Below, in pieces: positions 25,865 through 34,282 of a stretch of DNA of 64,000 nucleotides. The DNA comes from Nitrincola alkalilacustris (GTDB taxonomy: Bacteria > Pseudomonadota > Gammaproteobacteria > Pseudomonadales > Balneatricaceae), in the NCBI RefSeq assembly GCF_008973755.1, contig NZ_WBOM01000001.1, positions 372,001-436,000 on the forward strand, in the 5' to 3' direction. Both the position numbers and the translations under genes were made by a program. The stretch's first letter is position 1; the number at the start of each line of letters is the position of its first letter. The notes under the pieces were generated by a model. It made no database searches and was not told the origin of the DNA. It worked only from the letters and a program-made list of their open reading frames with translations.

Positions 25865-27081
25865 AACATTACGATCTGATCATCATCGGCAATGGCATGG
25901 CCGGACATCGGTTGCTGACAGAGCTTTCGCAGCAGGCATCAAAACCCCGCTCGGTGCTGGTGATCGGTGAAGAGCCAGGTGTGGCCTATAACCGCATATT
26001 GCTGTCACCTCTGCTGTCGGGGGAGATGGAGGAGATATCAGCCGAGCTGAGTACCGAGCAGTGGTATGCCGAGCAGGGCTTCTCTCTGCTGACAGGTGAG
26101 CAGGTGGTCTCGATTGAACCACGGAAAAAACAGGTTGTGACCTCCGCCGGGCAGACGATTGGTTATGAAAAACTGGTGTTGGCGACGGGTTCAAGACCAT
26201 TTCTGCCTCCTCTGGAAGGACGAGAGCTGGACGGGGTAATGAGCTTTCGCAACTGGAAGGATATGCAGCAACTGCGAAGTATCGGGCTGGGCGGTGGTCA
26301 GGCAATAGTGATCGGCGGTGGGTTTCTGGGTCTGGAAGCGGCTGAAGGGTTGCGTAAGCTCGGAATGCAGGTGACTGTGCTGCAACGCGCCGATTATCTG
26401 CTGAATCGACAGCTGGATCAGGTGGCGGCAGGTCTGCTTCAGAATGAGCTGTCTGCACGCGGCATGACTGTCCTGACAGATGTTGATATCCAGTCCCTGC
26501 AAGGTGATGGAAAGGTTGAGCGGGTGCTGTTGAAGGATGGACGTTTGCTGCCGGCGGATCTGGTGGTGATTGCCACCGGGATAGTGCCGCGCACTGAGCT
26601 GGCACAGGAGGCGGGCCTGCAGGTACGTCAGGGGGTCTGTGTCAATCGTCGCCTGCGCACCTCGGATGCGGCCATCCATGCCCTGGGTGAGTGCTGCGAG
26701 TGTCAGGGCAATACCTATGGTCTGGTGGCCCCGATCTGGGAGCAGGCTCGCGTACTGGCCTCTCTGCTCAGTGGTGAAGATGACAGCTACACCGAAAATC
26801 CCGTGGCGACTTCGCTCAAGATCAGCGGTATCTCTCTCTACTCCTGTGGAGATATCGATGCAGCCGACGCCACCGAGCAGGTGTATATGGACAGTGATCT
26901 GAAGGATTACCGTCGACTACTGATTAAGGATGACCGGCTGGTCGGAGCCATCCTGTATGGCGATATCGGACTGGGTCCCTGGTATTTCGATCTACTCAAG
27001 ACGCAGCAAGCGGTTGGGCAGTGGCGCGAACAGTTGATGTTCGGCCTGTCCGATGAGTCTGCTGCGTCAGAAGCGGCCTGA
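25861..27081 (+). CDS. nasC: FAD/NAD(P)H-dependent electron-transfer subunit of nitrate reductase
   Basis: 406 aa pyridine nucleotide-disulphide-type oxidoreductase resembling the N-terminal half of NirB. FAD motif IIIGNGMAGHRLL at residue 6; NAD(P) motif VIGGGFLGLEAAEGL near 148; second FAD contact with NRRLRTSDAAIHALGECCE near 264. It would pass electrons from NADH to NasA, whose C-terminal [2Fe-2S] domain is the likely acceptor. Called NasC in Klebsiella and NasB in Bacillus. Overlaps nrtD by 4 bp and lies 28 bp from nirB. Confidence 0.83.
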   Translation: MKHYDLIIIGNGMAGHRLLTELSQQASKPRSVLVIGEEPGVAYNRILLSPLLSGEMEEISAELSTEQWYAEQGFSLLTGEQVVSIEPRKKQVVTSAGQTIGYEKLVLATGSRPFLPPLEGRELDGVMSFRNWKDMQQLRSIGLGGGQAIVIGGGFLGLEAAEGLRKLGMQVTVLQRADYLLNRQLDQVAAGLLQNELSARGMTVLTDVDIQSLQGDGKVERVLLKDGRLLPADLVVIATGIVPRTELAQEAGLQVRQGVCVNRRLRTSDAAIHALGECCECQGNTYGLVAPIWEQARVLASLLSGEDDSYTENPVATSLKISGISLYSCGDIDAADATEQVYMDSDLKDYRRLLIKDDRLVGAILYGDIGLGPWYFDLLKTQQAVGQWREQLMFGLSDESAASEAA

Positions 27082-27109
27082 AGTGTCGTTATTGAAAGAG
27101 GTAAGTAAC

Positions 27110-29629
27110 ATGAGCAAACAACTGGTCGTCGTGGGTAACGGAATGGTTGGACACCATTTTGTCGAGCAGTGGCTGGCATCGCCCGCCGCAGCAGATTATC
27201 AGGTGCGGGTGCTGGGCGAAGAGCCACACCCTGCCTATGATCGGGTTCATCTGTCGGAGTACTTTGATACCCAGGATCCTGCGCAGTTGCGACTGGGTGA
27301 TGAGCAGTTCTACCTGCAGGAGCGCGTGACGCTGCATCTGGGTGAACAGGTGATCGAGATCGACCGCGAGGCACGGCAGGTGATCACCGCTCAGGGGCGC
27401 TATCCCTACGATACCCTGGTGCTGGCGACCGGCTCCTACCCTTTTGTACCGCCGATCGAAGGGCGTGATCGCGAGCATTGTCTGGTGTACCGCACACTGG
27501 ATGATCTGGATGCGATTCAAGCCAGCGCTGCCGGTGCCCGGCGCGGTGTTGTGGTCGGCGGCGGTCTGCTCGGACTTGAAGCCGCCAATGCGCTGAAGAA
27601 GCTGGGGCTGGAGGCGCATGTGGTGGAGTTTGCGCCGCGCCTGATGCCGGTGCAGCTGGATGATCAGGGTGGTGCTCTGCTGCGGCAGAAGATCGAAGCG
27701 CTGGGGGTGCAGGTGCACACCGAGAAAGGCACCCGCAGCATTGATGTCGGCGAAGAGTACCGCCTGCGCATGTGTTTTGCCGGAGATGACTATCTGGAAA
27801 CGGATCTGATCGTCTTTTCTGCCGGCATCCGACCTCAGGATGCGCTGGCGCGCAGCAGCGGGCTGATACTGGGCGAGCGTGGCGGTATCCTGATCGATAA
27901 CCACTGCCGCACCAGTGATCCTGACATTTTCGCTATCGGCGAGTGCGCCATCTGGAACGGTGGTCACTACGGGCTTGTCGCGCCCGGTTACAGCATGGCG
28001 CGTGCCGCTGTGGCAAGTATTGCCGGCAGCTCTTCCGTGAGCTTCACCGGTGCCGATATGTCGACCAAGCTGAAACTGCTCGGGGTGGATGTCGGCTCGA
28101 TCGGCGATGCGCATGGTGCGACACCGGGCACATTGAATTATCGCTACATCAATGAAGTGGAAGGCGTATACCGCCGACTGGTGGTGTCTGCCGATGGCAA
28201 GCATCTGCTCGGCGCCATCCTGGTTGGGGATAACAGCTATTACGATACGTTGCTGCAGTATGCCCTGAACGGCTTAGAGCTGCCGGCGAACCCTGAATCA
28301 CTTATTTTACCTACCTCCAGCGGTGCCCCCGTTGCACTGGGAGCGGGTGCGCTGCCCTACGAGGCGACCATCTGCTCCTGCCATAATGTCACCAAGGGTG
28401 ATATCTGCGAAGCGATGAATGATGGCGCCGTGACGCTGTCGGATATCAAATGCTGCACCAAGGCCGCGACCGGTTGTGGTGGCTGCAGCGCGATGCTGAA
28501 AAACCTGTTTGAAAATGAGCAGGAGAAACGTGGTGTACAGGTGGATCGCTCTATCTGCGAACACTTCCCCTATACCCGTCAGGAGCTGTTTCATCTGATC
28601 AAGGTGGAAGGGATCCGCAGCTTCGGCGAGCTGATCAGCAAACATGGCAAGGGCCATGGCTGTGAAATCTGTAAACCGACTGCAGCATCGATCTTTGCCA
28701 GTTGCTGGAACGAGCACGTACATGAGCCGGCGCATGTCGGGCTGCAGGATACCAATGACACCTTTATGGCAAACATGCAGAAGAACGGCACCTACTCAGT
28801 GGTCCCGCGTATTCCGGGTGGGGAAATTACACCGGATATGCTGATCGTGATCGGTGAGGTGGGCAAAAAATACAACCTCTACACCAAAATCACCGGTGGT
28901 CAGCGTATCGACCTGTTTGGTGCCACGCTGGATGAGCTGCCGCTGATCTGGGAGGAGCTGATCGCAGCCGGTTTCGAGACCGGGCATGCTTACGGCAAAT
29001 CACTCAGAACCGTTAAGTCCTGTGTCGGTAGCACCTGGTGTCGCTATGGCGTACAGGACAGTGTCAGCATGGCGATCCTGCTGGAAGATCGCTATAAGGG
29101 TTTACGTTCCCCGCACAAGGTCAAGATGGCGGCATCCGGCTGTACCCGCGAATGTGCCGAGGCACAGAGCAAGGATATCGGTGTGATTGCGACCGAAAAT
29201 GGCTGGAACCTCTATGTCTGCGGCAACGGCGGTATGAAACCTCGTCATGCCGACCTGTTTGCGACCGATCTGGATGATGCCACGCTGATCCGTTATATCG
29301 ACCGTGTCCTGATGTTCTATGTCTATACCGCAGACCGTCTGCAGCGCACTTCCGTCTGGATGGAGGGTTTGAAAGGTGGTCTGGAATACCTGCGTGAAGT
29401 GGTGATTGATGACAGCCTGGGTCTGGGCGCTGAACTGGAGTCACGCATGCAGCATGTGATCGACACCTACCAGTGCGAATGGAAAACCGCAGTGCAGGAT
29501 CCAAACAAGCGCAAACGCTTCCGCAGTTATGTTAATGCCGATCAGCCGCGCAGTGCCCGTATCCAGATGATCGAGGAGCGTGGACAACTGATTCCGGCCA
29601 GAGAAATCCAAGAGGAGGAGGTCGCATGA
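27110..29629 (+). CDS. nirB: Assimilatory nitrite reductase large subunit (NADH, siroheme)
   Basis: 839 aa from ATG 27110 with AGAGG 8 nt upstream; an earlier in-frame start at 27053 would overlap the previous gene. N-terminal FAD motif VVVGNGMVGHHFV, NAD motif VVGGGLLGLEAANAL, then two BFD-type [2Fe-2S] stretches (CSCHNVTKGDICEAM, CGGCSAML, and GCEICKPT). The C-terminal half is the siroheme/[4Fe-4S] domain with CVGSTWCRYGVQDS and ASGCTRECAEAQSKD. Reduces nitrite to ammonium in the cytoplasm. Its stop overlaps nirD by 4 bp. Confidence 0.96.
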   Translation: MSKQLVVVGNGMVGHHFVEQWLASPAAADYQVRVLGEEPHPAYDRVHLSEYFDTQDPAQLRLGDEQFYLQERVTLHLGEQVIEIDREARQVITAQGRYPYDTLVLATGSYPFVPPIEGRDREHCLVYRTLDDLDAIQASAAGARRGVVVGGGLLGLEAANALKKLGLEAHVVEFAPRLMPVQLDDQGGALLRQKIEALGVQVHTEKGTRSIDVGEEYRLRMCFAGDDYLETDLIVFSAGIRPQDALARSSGLILGERGGILIDNHCRTSDPDIFAIGECAIWNGGHYGLVAPGYSMARAAVASIAGSSSVSFTGADMSTKLKLLGVDVGSIGDAHGATPGTLNYRYINEVEGVYRRLVVSADGKHLLGAILVGDNSYYDTLLQYALNGLELPANPESLILPTSSGAPVALGAGALPYEATICSCHNVTKGDICEAMNDGAVTLSDIKCCTKAATGCGGCSAMLKNLFENEQEKRGVQVDRSICEHFPYTRQELFHLIKVEGIRSFGELISKHGKGHGCEICKPTAASIFASCWNEHVHEPAHVGLQDTNDTFMANMQKNGTYSVVPRIPGGEITPDMLIVIGEVGKKYNLYTKITGGQRIDLFGATLDELPLIWEELIAAGFETGHAYGKSLRTVKSCVGSTWCRYGVQDSVSMAILLEDRYKGLRSPHKVKMAASGCTRECAEAQSKDIGVIATENGWNLYVCGNGGMKPRHADLFATDLDDATLIRYIDRVLMFYVYTADRLQRTSVWMEGLKGGLEYLREVVIDDSLGLGAELESRMQHVIDTYQCEWKTAVQDPNKRKRFRSYVNADQPRSARIQMIEERGQLIPAREIQEEEVA

Positions 29630-29976
29630 ACGCGGCAATGTTGAATGAAGTAAAGTGGCAGCCGGTCTGCTCGGTGGATGATCTGGTCGCAGGTTCCGGC
29701 GTGGCGGTACTGCTGGGGCAGCAACCCGTCGCGCTCTTCTGGCTGCCGGAGCTGGAACCGGGGCTGTTTGCGCTGGCACATCGTGACCCCTTTTCCGGTG
29801 CCGAAGTACTGGCGCATGGGTTAATCTGTGATATCAACGGCGAATTAACCGTCGCTTCACCACTCTACAAGCAGCATTTCAGGTTGGCTGATGGTGTCTG
29901 CCTGGAGGATACTGGTGTCAGTGTGGCCTGCTGGCCGGTGCGGATAAATGGAGATCAGATCGAAATCATGGGTTGA
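29626..29976 (+). CDS. nirD: Nitrite reductase small subunit
   Basis: 116 aa Rieske-like fold protein without the usual [2Fe-2S] Cys/His ligands, as normal for NirD. Characteristic segments: LFALAHRDPFSGAEVLAHG, SPLYKQHFRLADGVCLED. Partner of NirB; last gene of the nitrate operon. Its 3' end overlaps the convergent ChaN-like gene by 11 bp. Confidence 0.93.
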   Translation: MNAAMLNEVKWQPVCSVDDLVAGSGVAVLLGQQPVALFWLPELEPGLFALAHRDPFSGAEVLAHGLICDINGELTVASPLYKQHFRLADGVCLEDTGVSVACWPVRINGDQIEIMG

Positions 29977-30895
29977 TTCCAGCACAGTGGTCCTGTTCTG
30001 GCAGGGCCGCGGTGAAAAGCAGAAACTCGCGTTCGGACACATCAAGACCAAGACTCTCCGGCAGATAAGCCGATGCATCGGTTGTGTTATTTAGGCTGCT
30101 CAGCAACAGACTCAGATGCGGTAGCTCCGGCTCAATCCAGCGAGGAACGCCCGTCGACTGCCAGGCATGAACGGCGCCGGTGATCAGAACGCCTGTTCGC
30201 TGTGGATAAACATGCTGCGCCAGCGCATCGGTCATCTGCTGATCGCGCGCCAGTTGCACCTGCAGCATCTGACCGAGATGTTCGCGTGGCAGCTTGCCGC
30301 AGTGACTGGTGAACAGCAGTTCCTTCATGAACTCGCTGTGTGCTGTGTCCAACTCACCTGCCGGAGCGCCCTCTACATAGGCCTGGCTTTGCTGCGCGCG
30401 TGGCAGATCCGCTGCGATGACTCTTTCAGCCAGATTCAGTGCTGTTCTGACCTGTAGTTCGTAGCGCTCCCAGGGCCATCCGGGATTCCAGTCAAGGTCT
30501 TCAGGTGTGACCTCATCACCTCGTCCCAGCCATTGATCGAGCAAGGGCTGCTGTTCTGTATTCAACATTTCGAAGGCCACGGCCCCCAGGCGACCCTGCT
30601 GCGAAAGTGACTGCAGGAGTGTGACTTGAATCTGATGATGGTCCGGATGGTCATGCTGCTCGCCCAGCAGCAACCAGCCTCCCCGGGGCAGGCTGTTGAA
30701 CAACTCTACTGCACTGATGCTGCCTGTTGACAGTGACCAGATGTCGCCGATCAGAGGGTGATCATGCTGCTCCTGTGCCAGCCATCTATCAGGTACGATG
30801 TCTGGGGTGCCGGCACTTGCTTCCATCAGCCCGGCACCTGACAACAGCAGGGTCAGCAGAAGGGTCAGTCTCATGTAAGGTTGATCTCTGTTCAT
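29966..30895 (-). CDS. ChaN-family haem/iron-binding protein
   Basis: 309 aa with an N-terminal signal sequence (MRLTLLLTLLLSGAGLMEASAG after eight residues split as MRLTLLLTLLLS / GAGLMEASAG). Family motifs: WLLLGEQHDHPDHHQIQ near residue 74, AVAFEML near 105, and ITGAVHAW near 250. ChaN-like proteins bind haem or iron outside the cytoplasm; the exact role is unsettled. ATG at 30893-30895 overlaps the preceding stop by ATGA; ATG 30874 is an alternative. No lipobox cysteine is evident. Confidence 0.72.
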   Translation of the reverse strand: MNRDQPYMRLTLLLTLLLSGAGLMEASAGTPDIVPDRWLAQEQHDHPLIGDIWSLSTGSISAVELFNSLPRGGWLLLGEQHDHPDHHQIQVTLLQSLSQQGRLGAVAFEMLNTEQQPLLDQWLGRGDEVTPEDLDWNPGWPWERYELQVRTALNLAERVIAADLPRAQQSQAYVEGAPAGELDTAHSEFMKELLFTSHCGKLPREHLGQMLQVQLARDQQMTDALAQHVYPQRTGVLITGAVHAWQSTGVPRWIEPELPHLSLLLSSLNNTTDASAYLPESLGLDVSEREFLLFTAALPEQDHCAGINP

Positions 30896-31215
30896 CCCTT
30901 TTCTGATCGTACGTCCAGATAATCGCGTTGTATCGCGGTTTCCAGAGCATTCATCGCTGCCACCAGCTCCTCATAGGTCTCACGGCAGGATTTCAGATGC
31001 TTGACTTGATCGGGCGATGGGCCTGAGTCGGGTGACAGCCGGGCAATATCGAGCAGCTCCCTCAGATAGTCGGCACGGGTGTGGGCGATCATTGTCAACA
31101 CAGGTTTCAGATCCTGGAGTGTGAGCTCGGGTATCTCCGGATTGATGACGCTGCGGTTGATATCTCTTCGGAACTTTTCAAGTTCCAGTAACAGGCGGTT
31201 GTTCTCCACGGGCAT
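30892..31215 (-). CDS. Small helical protein of unknown function
   Basis: 107 aa. ATG 31213-31215 chosen since AGGAG is 8 nt upstream; an upstream in-frame start at 31341 would run into the neighbouring lipoprotein. The sequence is charged and mostly alpha-helical, without Cys, signal peptide or membrane segment, and contains PELTLQDLKPVLTMIAHTRA. It is not recognised. Translationally coupled to the ChaN-like gene, so perhaps functionally linked to it. Confidence 0.6.
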   Translation of the reverse strand: MPVENNRLLLELEKFRRDINRSVINPEIPELTLQDLKPVLTMIAHTRADYLRELLDIARLSPDSGPSPDQVKHLKSCRETYEELVAAMNALETAIQRDYLDVRSEKG

Positions 31216-31246
31216 GATCACTCTCCTGATCAAAGATGCACATTGA

Positions 31247-31861
31247 TTACCAGAGCCAGCGACGCCGGCTGAGGTTGTCCTTACAGCTGTTGTACTGAGT
31301 GGTGAAGCGTCCAGCTCGCTGATCCACACGATCCGCGACATTCATCAGCCAGTTCTTTTGCTGGTAGCTGCGATTGCGGTAACCACCCCAGCCTTCATGA
31401 TATGCCAGATACTGGGCTCTGGCATCCCATTTGGAGATGCCATTGATCTTGTGCGACTTGTCGGTATACCAGCCAATGAAGTCTATGGCATCGGAGAAGT
31501 TGCTGCGTGAGGCAAAGCGGCGGCCGGTCTCGCGGGCGTAGTCATTCCAGGTGCTGGTCAGGGCCTGGCTGTAGCCATAGGCAGAACTGGCACGCCCTGT
31601 CGGAATCACGCCGAGGAAATATTGCATCGGCGGCCGGGCGTTGTGACGGAAGGTGGATTCCTGATACATGATGGCCATGGCCACTGGAATGGGTGTTCCC
31701 CAGCGTTCATTCATATCCAGGGCATCGCGGTGCCAACCGGGGTTTTCATCGAAGATGGAACAGATGCTGTCCGGGTTGCGTGGTTGTTTGGTGCTGCAGC
31801 CGGCGAGCAGAAGCAGCAGGGCCGTGACAGGGATAACAAGGCTGCGATTTACCGATAACAT
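31247..31861 (-). CDS. Lipoprotein with transglycosylase-like SLT domain
   Basis: 204 aa. Signal peptide with lipobox LLAG-C (Cys22). The lysozyme-like domain has a candidate catalytic Glu in MAIMYQESTFRHNARPP, followed by SSAYGYSQALTSTWNDYARE and YLAYHEGWGGYRN, typical of the SLT_4-type transglycosylase family. Probably anchored in the outer membrane and acting on peptidoglycan. Confidence 0.78.
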   Translation of the reverse strand: MLSVNRSLVIPVTALLLLLAGCSTKQPRNPDSICSIFDENPGWHRDALDMNERWGTPIPVAMAIMYQESTFRHNARPPMQYFLGVIPTGRASSAYGYSQALTSTWNDYARETGRRFASRSNFSDAIDFIGWYTDKSHKINGISKWDARAQYLAYHEGWGGYRNRSYQQKNWLMNVADRVDQRAGRFTTQYNSCKDNLSRRRWLW

Positions 31862-32064
31862 ATTGAATTCCGATCATCTTCTGACGGACTCAAGGCTATC
31901 ATAGCTGGCTGCATCAGGGTACTGCTTTACTCATCAGTCCAGGCACTGCAGTGTATCTGGAAAGCTGGTGGTCGCGATTGATCCCGGCAACAAAAGAGAG
32001 TAATCTTTCGCGCAAAACGGGGGGCGGACTGCCCTAAAGGATGATTTACTATAAGGACATAGCG

Positions 32065-33102
32065 ATGACAACCGTCTATTTCAACTCCCACTCTTGCCAC
32101 GTTTCTGACTTGATTCACGCCGACGCTGAGCTTATTGCGGAGTTTTCCCGTGTTAATGGAATAGGCCCAGATGGTCGTGTTTACCAAGGACAGGCCTTCA
32201 CACTGGACTTGTCTGAAACCTATGCCCCATCGATTATACGTACTCTTAATCAACAGGCTATTCATGAGCGTAGCTGGCTTATGGACGCAGCGGCCGCTGA
32301 AGGTGAGGAGTTACACAGAGAGGCTGAGTTCTGGGAGAAATACCTGACTGAGGAGGAGCTCTCTGGAGTTCTTAGTCTGATAGGTGGATCTGGTCCGGCG
32401 TTCCGGGCTAAATTTGAAAATATTTCTAGATTTCACAAAGCTTTGGTACGCTATGAAAATGCCCTCATCGCTATTCAAAACCCTGCGGCTGCAGGCACAC
32501 CCGGTGCGGGAGCCAGGAACTCCATCGCACGTCGCAATGCCATTCAAGCCTATGATGTATTGATCAGCGAACACAGAAGCGCAATGACTCAGCTTTCGCC
32601 TGTTATCATGCGCACTAAAAACCGTGGCAGTGCCATCAATAATGCTCACCGTGGTATCACTCTGGCTAGTCGCAGCCGTGGCCGCCTTCACGCCGACACA
32701 CGCATTTTCGTTGCCGACCTGTTCCAAGCCCACAGGCTGAAAAAATTCTCGCAGTTTATGTCAAGAGTCGCTACGCCCTTGTCCCTAGCCGCTGACGCTT
32801 CAATCAGAGCTGGCAAGGTAAGAGGCGTGAGCAATGCTGATGGAAACTGGCATCGTGAAAGCGTAAAGCAAATTGCCGGGTTTGGTGGAAGTGCATTAGG
32901 CGGTGGTGGAGCAGGTGCGATGACATTTGCTGCTTTCGGTGGTAAGGCAAAAGTTGTCGCATTGGTAGCTCTTGGAGGCCCTGTAAGCTGGGCACTCATT
33001 GGCTGTATCGTGTTGGTTGCAGCGGGTGCAGGGTATTATGCAGCTAAGGCTGGTGGATCAGTTGGCGAAATAATTGGCGGCAGAATATATGACGGAGTTT
33101 GA
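32065..33102 (+). CDS. Candidate membrane-active toxin/effector with glycine-rich hydrophobic C-terminus
   Basis: 345 aa from ATG 32065 with AAGGA 7 nt upstream; ATG 32041 is in frame but has no spaced ribosome site. No signal peptide. Residues ~20-50 (LIAEFSRVNGI, then GRVYQGQAFTLDL) weakly recall the end of a LysM repeat. The middle is helical and charged. The last ~75 residues are a glycine-rich hydrophobic region (GFGGSALGGGGAGAMTF, ALIGCIVLVAAGAGYYAAK), like glycine-zipper membrane-inserting effectors. A membrane-protein gene 55 bp downstream would fit as immunity protein. No known family recognised; delivery system not seen in the window. Confidence 0.5.
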   Translation: MTTVYFNSHSCHVSDLIHADAELIAEFSRVNGIGPDGRVYQGQAFTLDLSETYAPSIIRTLNQQAIHERSWLMDAAAAEGEELHREAEFWEKYLTEEELSGVLSLIGGSGPAFRAKFENISRFHKALVRYENALIAIQNPAAAGTPGAGARNSIARRNAIQAYDVLISEHRSAMTQLSPVIMRTKNRGSAINNAHRGITLASRSRGRLHADTRIFVADLFQAHRLKKFSQFMSRVATPLSLAADASIRAGKVRGVSNADGNWHRESVKQIAGFGGSALGGGGAGAMTFAAFGGKAKVVALVALGGPVSWALIGCIVLVAAGAGYYAAKAGGSVGEIIGGRIYDGV

Positions 33103-33157
33103 TAGTTGTTTTAGCCATACAACTATTTGAAATACATTAGCTGGTTGAATTTTGGTT

Positions 33158-33580
33158 ATGAGTGATATGTTTGCAGAGTTTTCCGATTTAGTGCGCGCCT
33201 ATGTATCTGAAGATCTAATCATTACGACAGCTGCAATTACGGGCATTCCGGGCTTTACCTTTCAGCTGGCGTTTTTTTTTCACTCTGTTTTACGCATTAG
33301 TCGAGCAATGAGGCGTGATGGAATAGAGCCCCCTTCATTACACTGGCTAAACATTATTGGATATTTGAATCTTTTTGCAGCCTCACGTAAGTCAATCGAA
33401 AAAATGATAAAGACTGAGCGGGATGCCGGGATTACTAAACACTCATATGGTTTGTTCTGTACTGAGGTTGTTATCCCGTATATCAGGCCGATTGACCGCT
33501 TCATATCCAGGAGCTTCTATTTTTTTGGTGGTATCTTTTTGGCAGCCGCGTTTATCTATATGTGGCTTTATTCCGATTGA
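33158..33580 (+). CDS. Small membrane protein, candidate immunity partner
   Basis: 140 aa from ATG 33158 (TTG 33152 in frame just upstream). Hydrophobic segments at about residues 19-43 (IITTAAITGIPGFTFQLAFF) and 118-138 (FFGGIFLAAAFIYMWLY), with a positively charged middle (RKSIEKMIKTER). Composition is AT-richer than the neighbourhood. Not recognised. Position right after the glycine-rich protein and membrane topology suggest it protects the inner membrane against that protein; inference only. Confidence 0.5.
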   Translation: MSDMFAEFSDLVRAYVSEDLIITTAAITGIPGFTFQLAFFFHSVLRISRAMRRDGIEPPSLHWLNIIGYLNLFAASRKSIEKMIKTERDAGITKHSYGLFCTEVVIPYIRPIDRFISRSFYFFGGIFLAAAFIYMWLYSD

Positions 33581-33667
33581 TGCATTAAGGGCGTCTGGGA
33601 TACGCTAACCAAAACAAATGGCTGGCAGTCTAATTCCTGATTCAGGTAGTAAGCGGGAGTGAATAGT

Positions 33668-34174
33668 ATGGATGCTTATCAGCATGCAAATGGTGAGCCG
33701 TTGATTGCTCCACCGGAACAACTGAATTTCTTTCACCACGCCCATGCGATAGTGCCACAGGGCATGACAGCCTTTCAGGCCTATTGTCGAATGACCGAAA
33801 ACAGCCCGCGCCTGCTAAGGTTGGCATTTGCCATCAGAGATCGCCTGTCACGCCTGGGCGGTGTTAAGCCTATCTCGGGCTTTACCGGCACTCATCGGCT
33901 GTCGCCTCCAGAGCCAGGGGAGCAGCTCGACTTCTTTGAGGTCGTTCATTGCTATGACAGCTCGCTCCATCTGCTGGCCAAAGATCGCCACCTCAGTGTG
34001 CTGGTCGCTGTGACACTGCAGGCAGCAGACGGAGACTGCCAGCGTCTGAGTATCATAACTTCGGTGAAAACCCATAATGCGTTCGGGCGGTTCTATATGC
34101 TGCCGGTCGCCCCTGCTCATGGTGTGATCGTACGCTCAATGCTGGCAAAAATCGGTACATCAGTCGTTTCATGA
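33668..34174 (+). CDS. DUF2867-family protein
   Basis: 168 aa from ATG 33668, with GGGAG 8 nt upstream. Matches the DUF2867 pattern: GEQLDFFEVVHCYDSSLHLL around residue 80, LSVLVAVTLQ, then GRFYMLPVAPAHGVIVRSML near the end. In other bacteria this domain occurs alone or behind NAD(P)-binding SDR domains; function is unknown. It precedes parC by 108 bp. Confidence 0.65.
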   Translation: MDAYQHANGEPLIAPPEQLNFFHHAHAIVPQGMTAFQAYCRMTENSPRLLRLAFAIRDRLSRLGGVKPISGFTGTHRLSPPEPGEQLDFFEVVHCYDSSLHLLAKDRHLSVLVAVTLQAADGDCQRLSIITSVKTHNAFGRFYMLPVAPAHGVIVRSMLAKIGTSVVS

Positions 34175-34282
34175 TCATTCATCAATAGATGCAGGAGTTG
34201 CTCAGAGCTGGCATACTTCTGCTCGATCATGGCTCCGGCGATGGAGTCTTGTCTTGCGCAACTGACTGAAGTGGATCTGTGA

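Noticed and set aside
27089-28204. 371-codon antisense frame inside nirB
   Set aside because: Entirely within a well-supported gene; sequence is low in hydrophobic periodicity and unlike any family.
32065-33580. Part of a type VI secretion or colicin operon
   Set aside because: No vgrG, hcp, PAAR, lysis or secretion genes are visible around the pair; only the effector-like layout remains.
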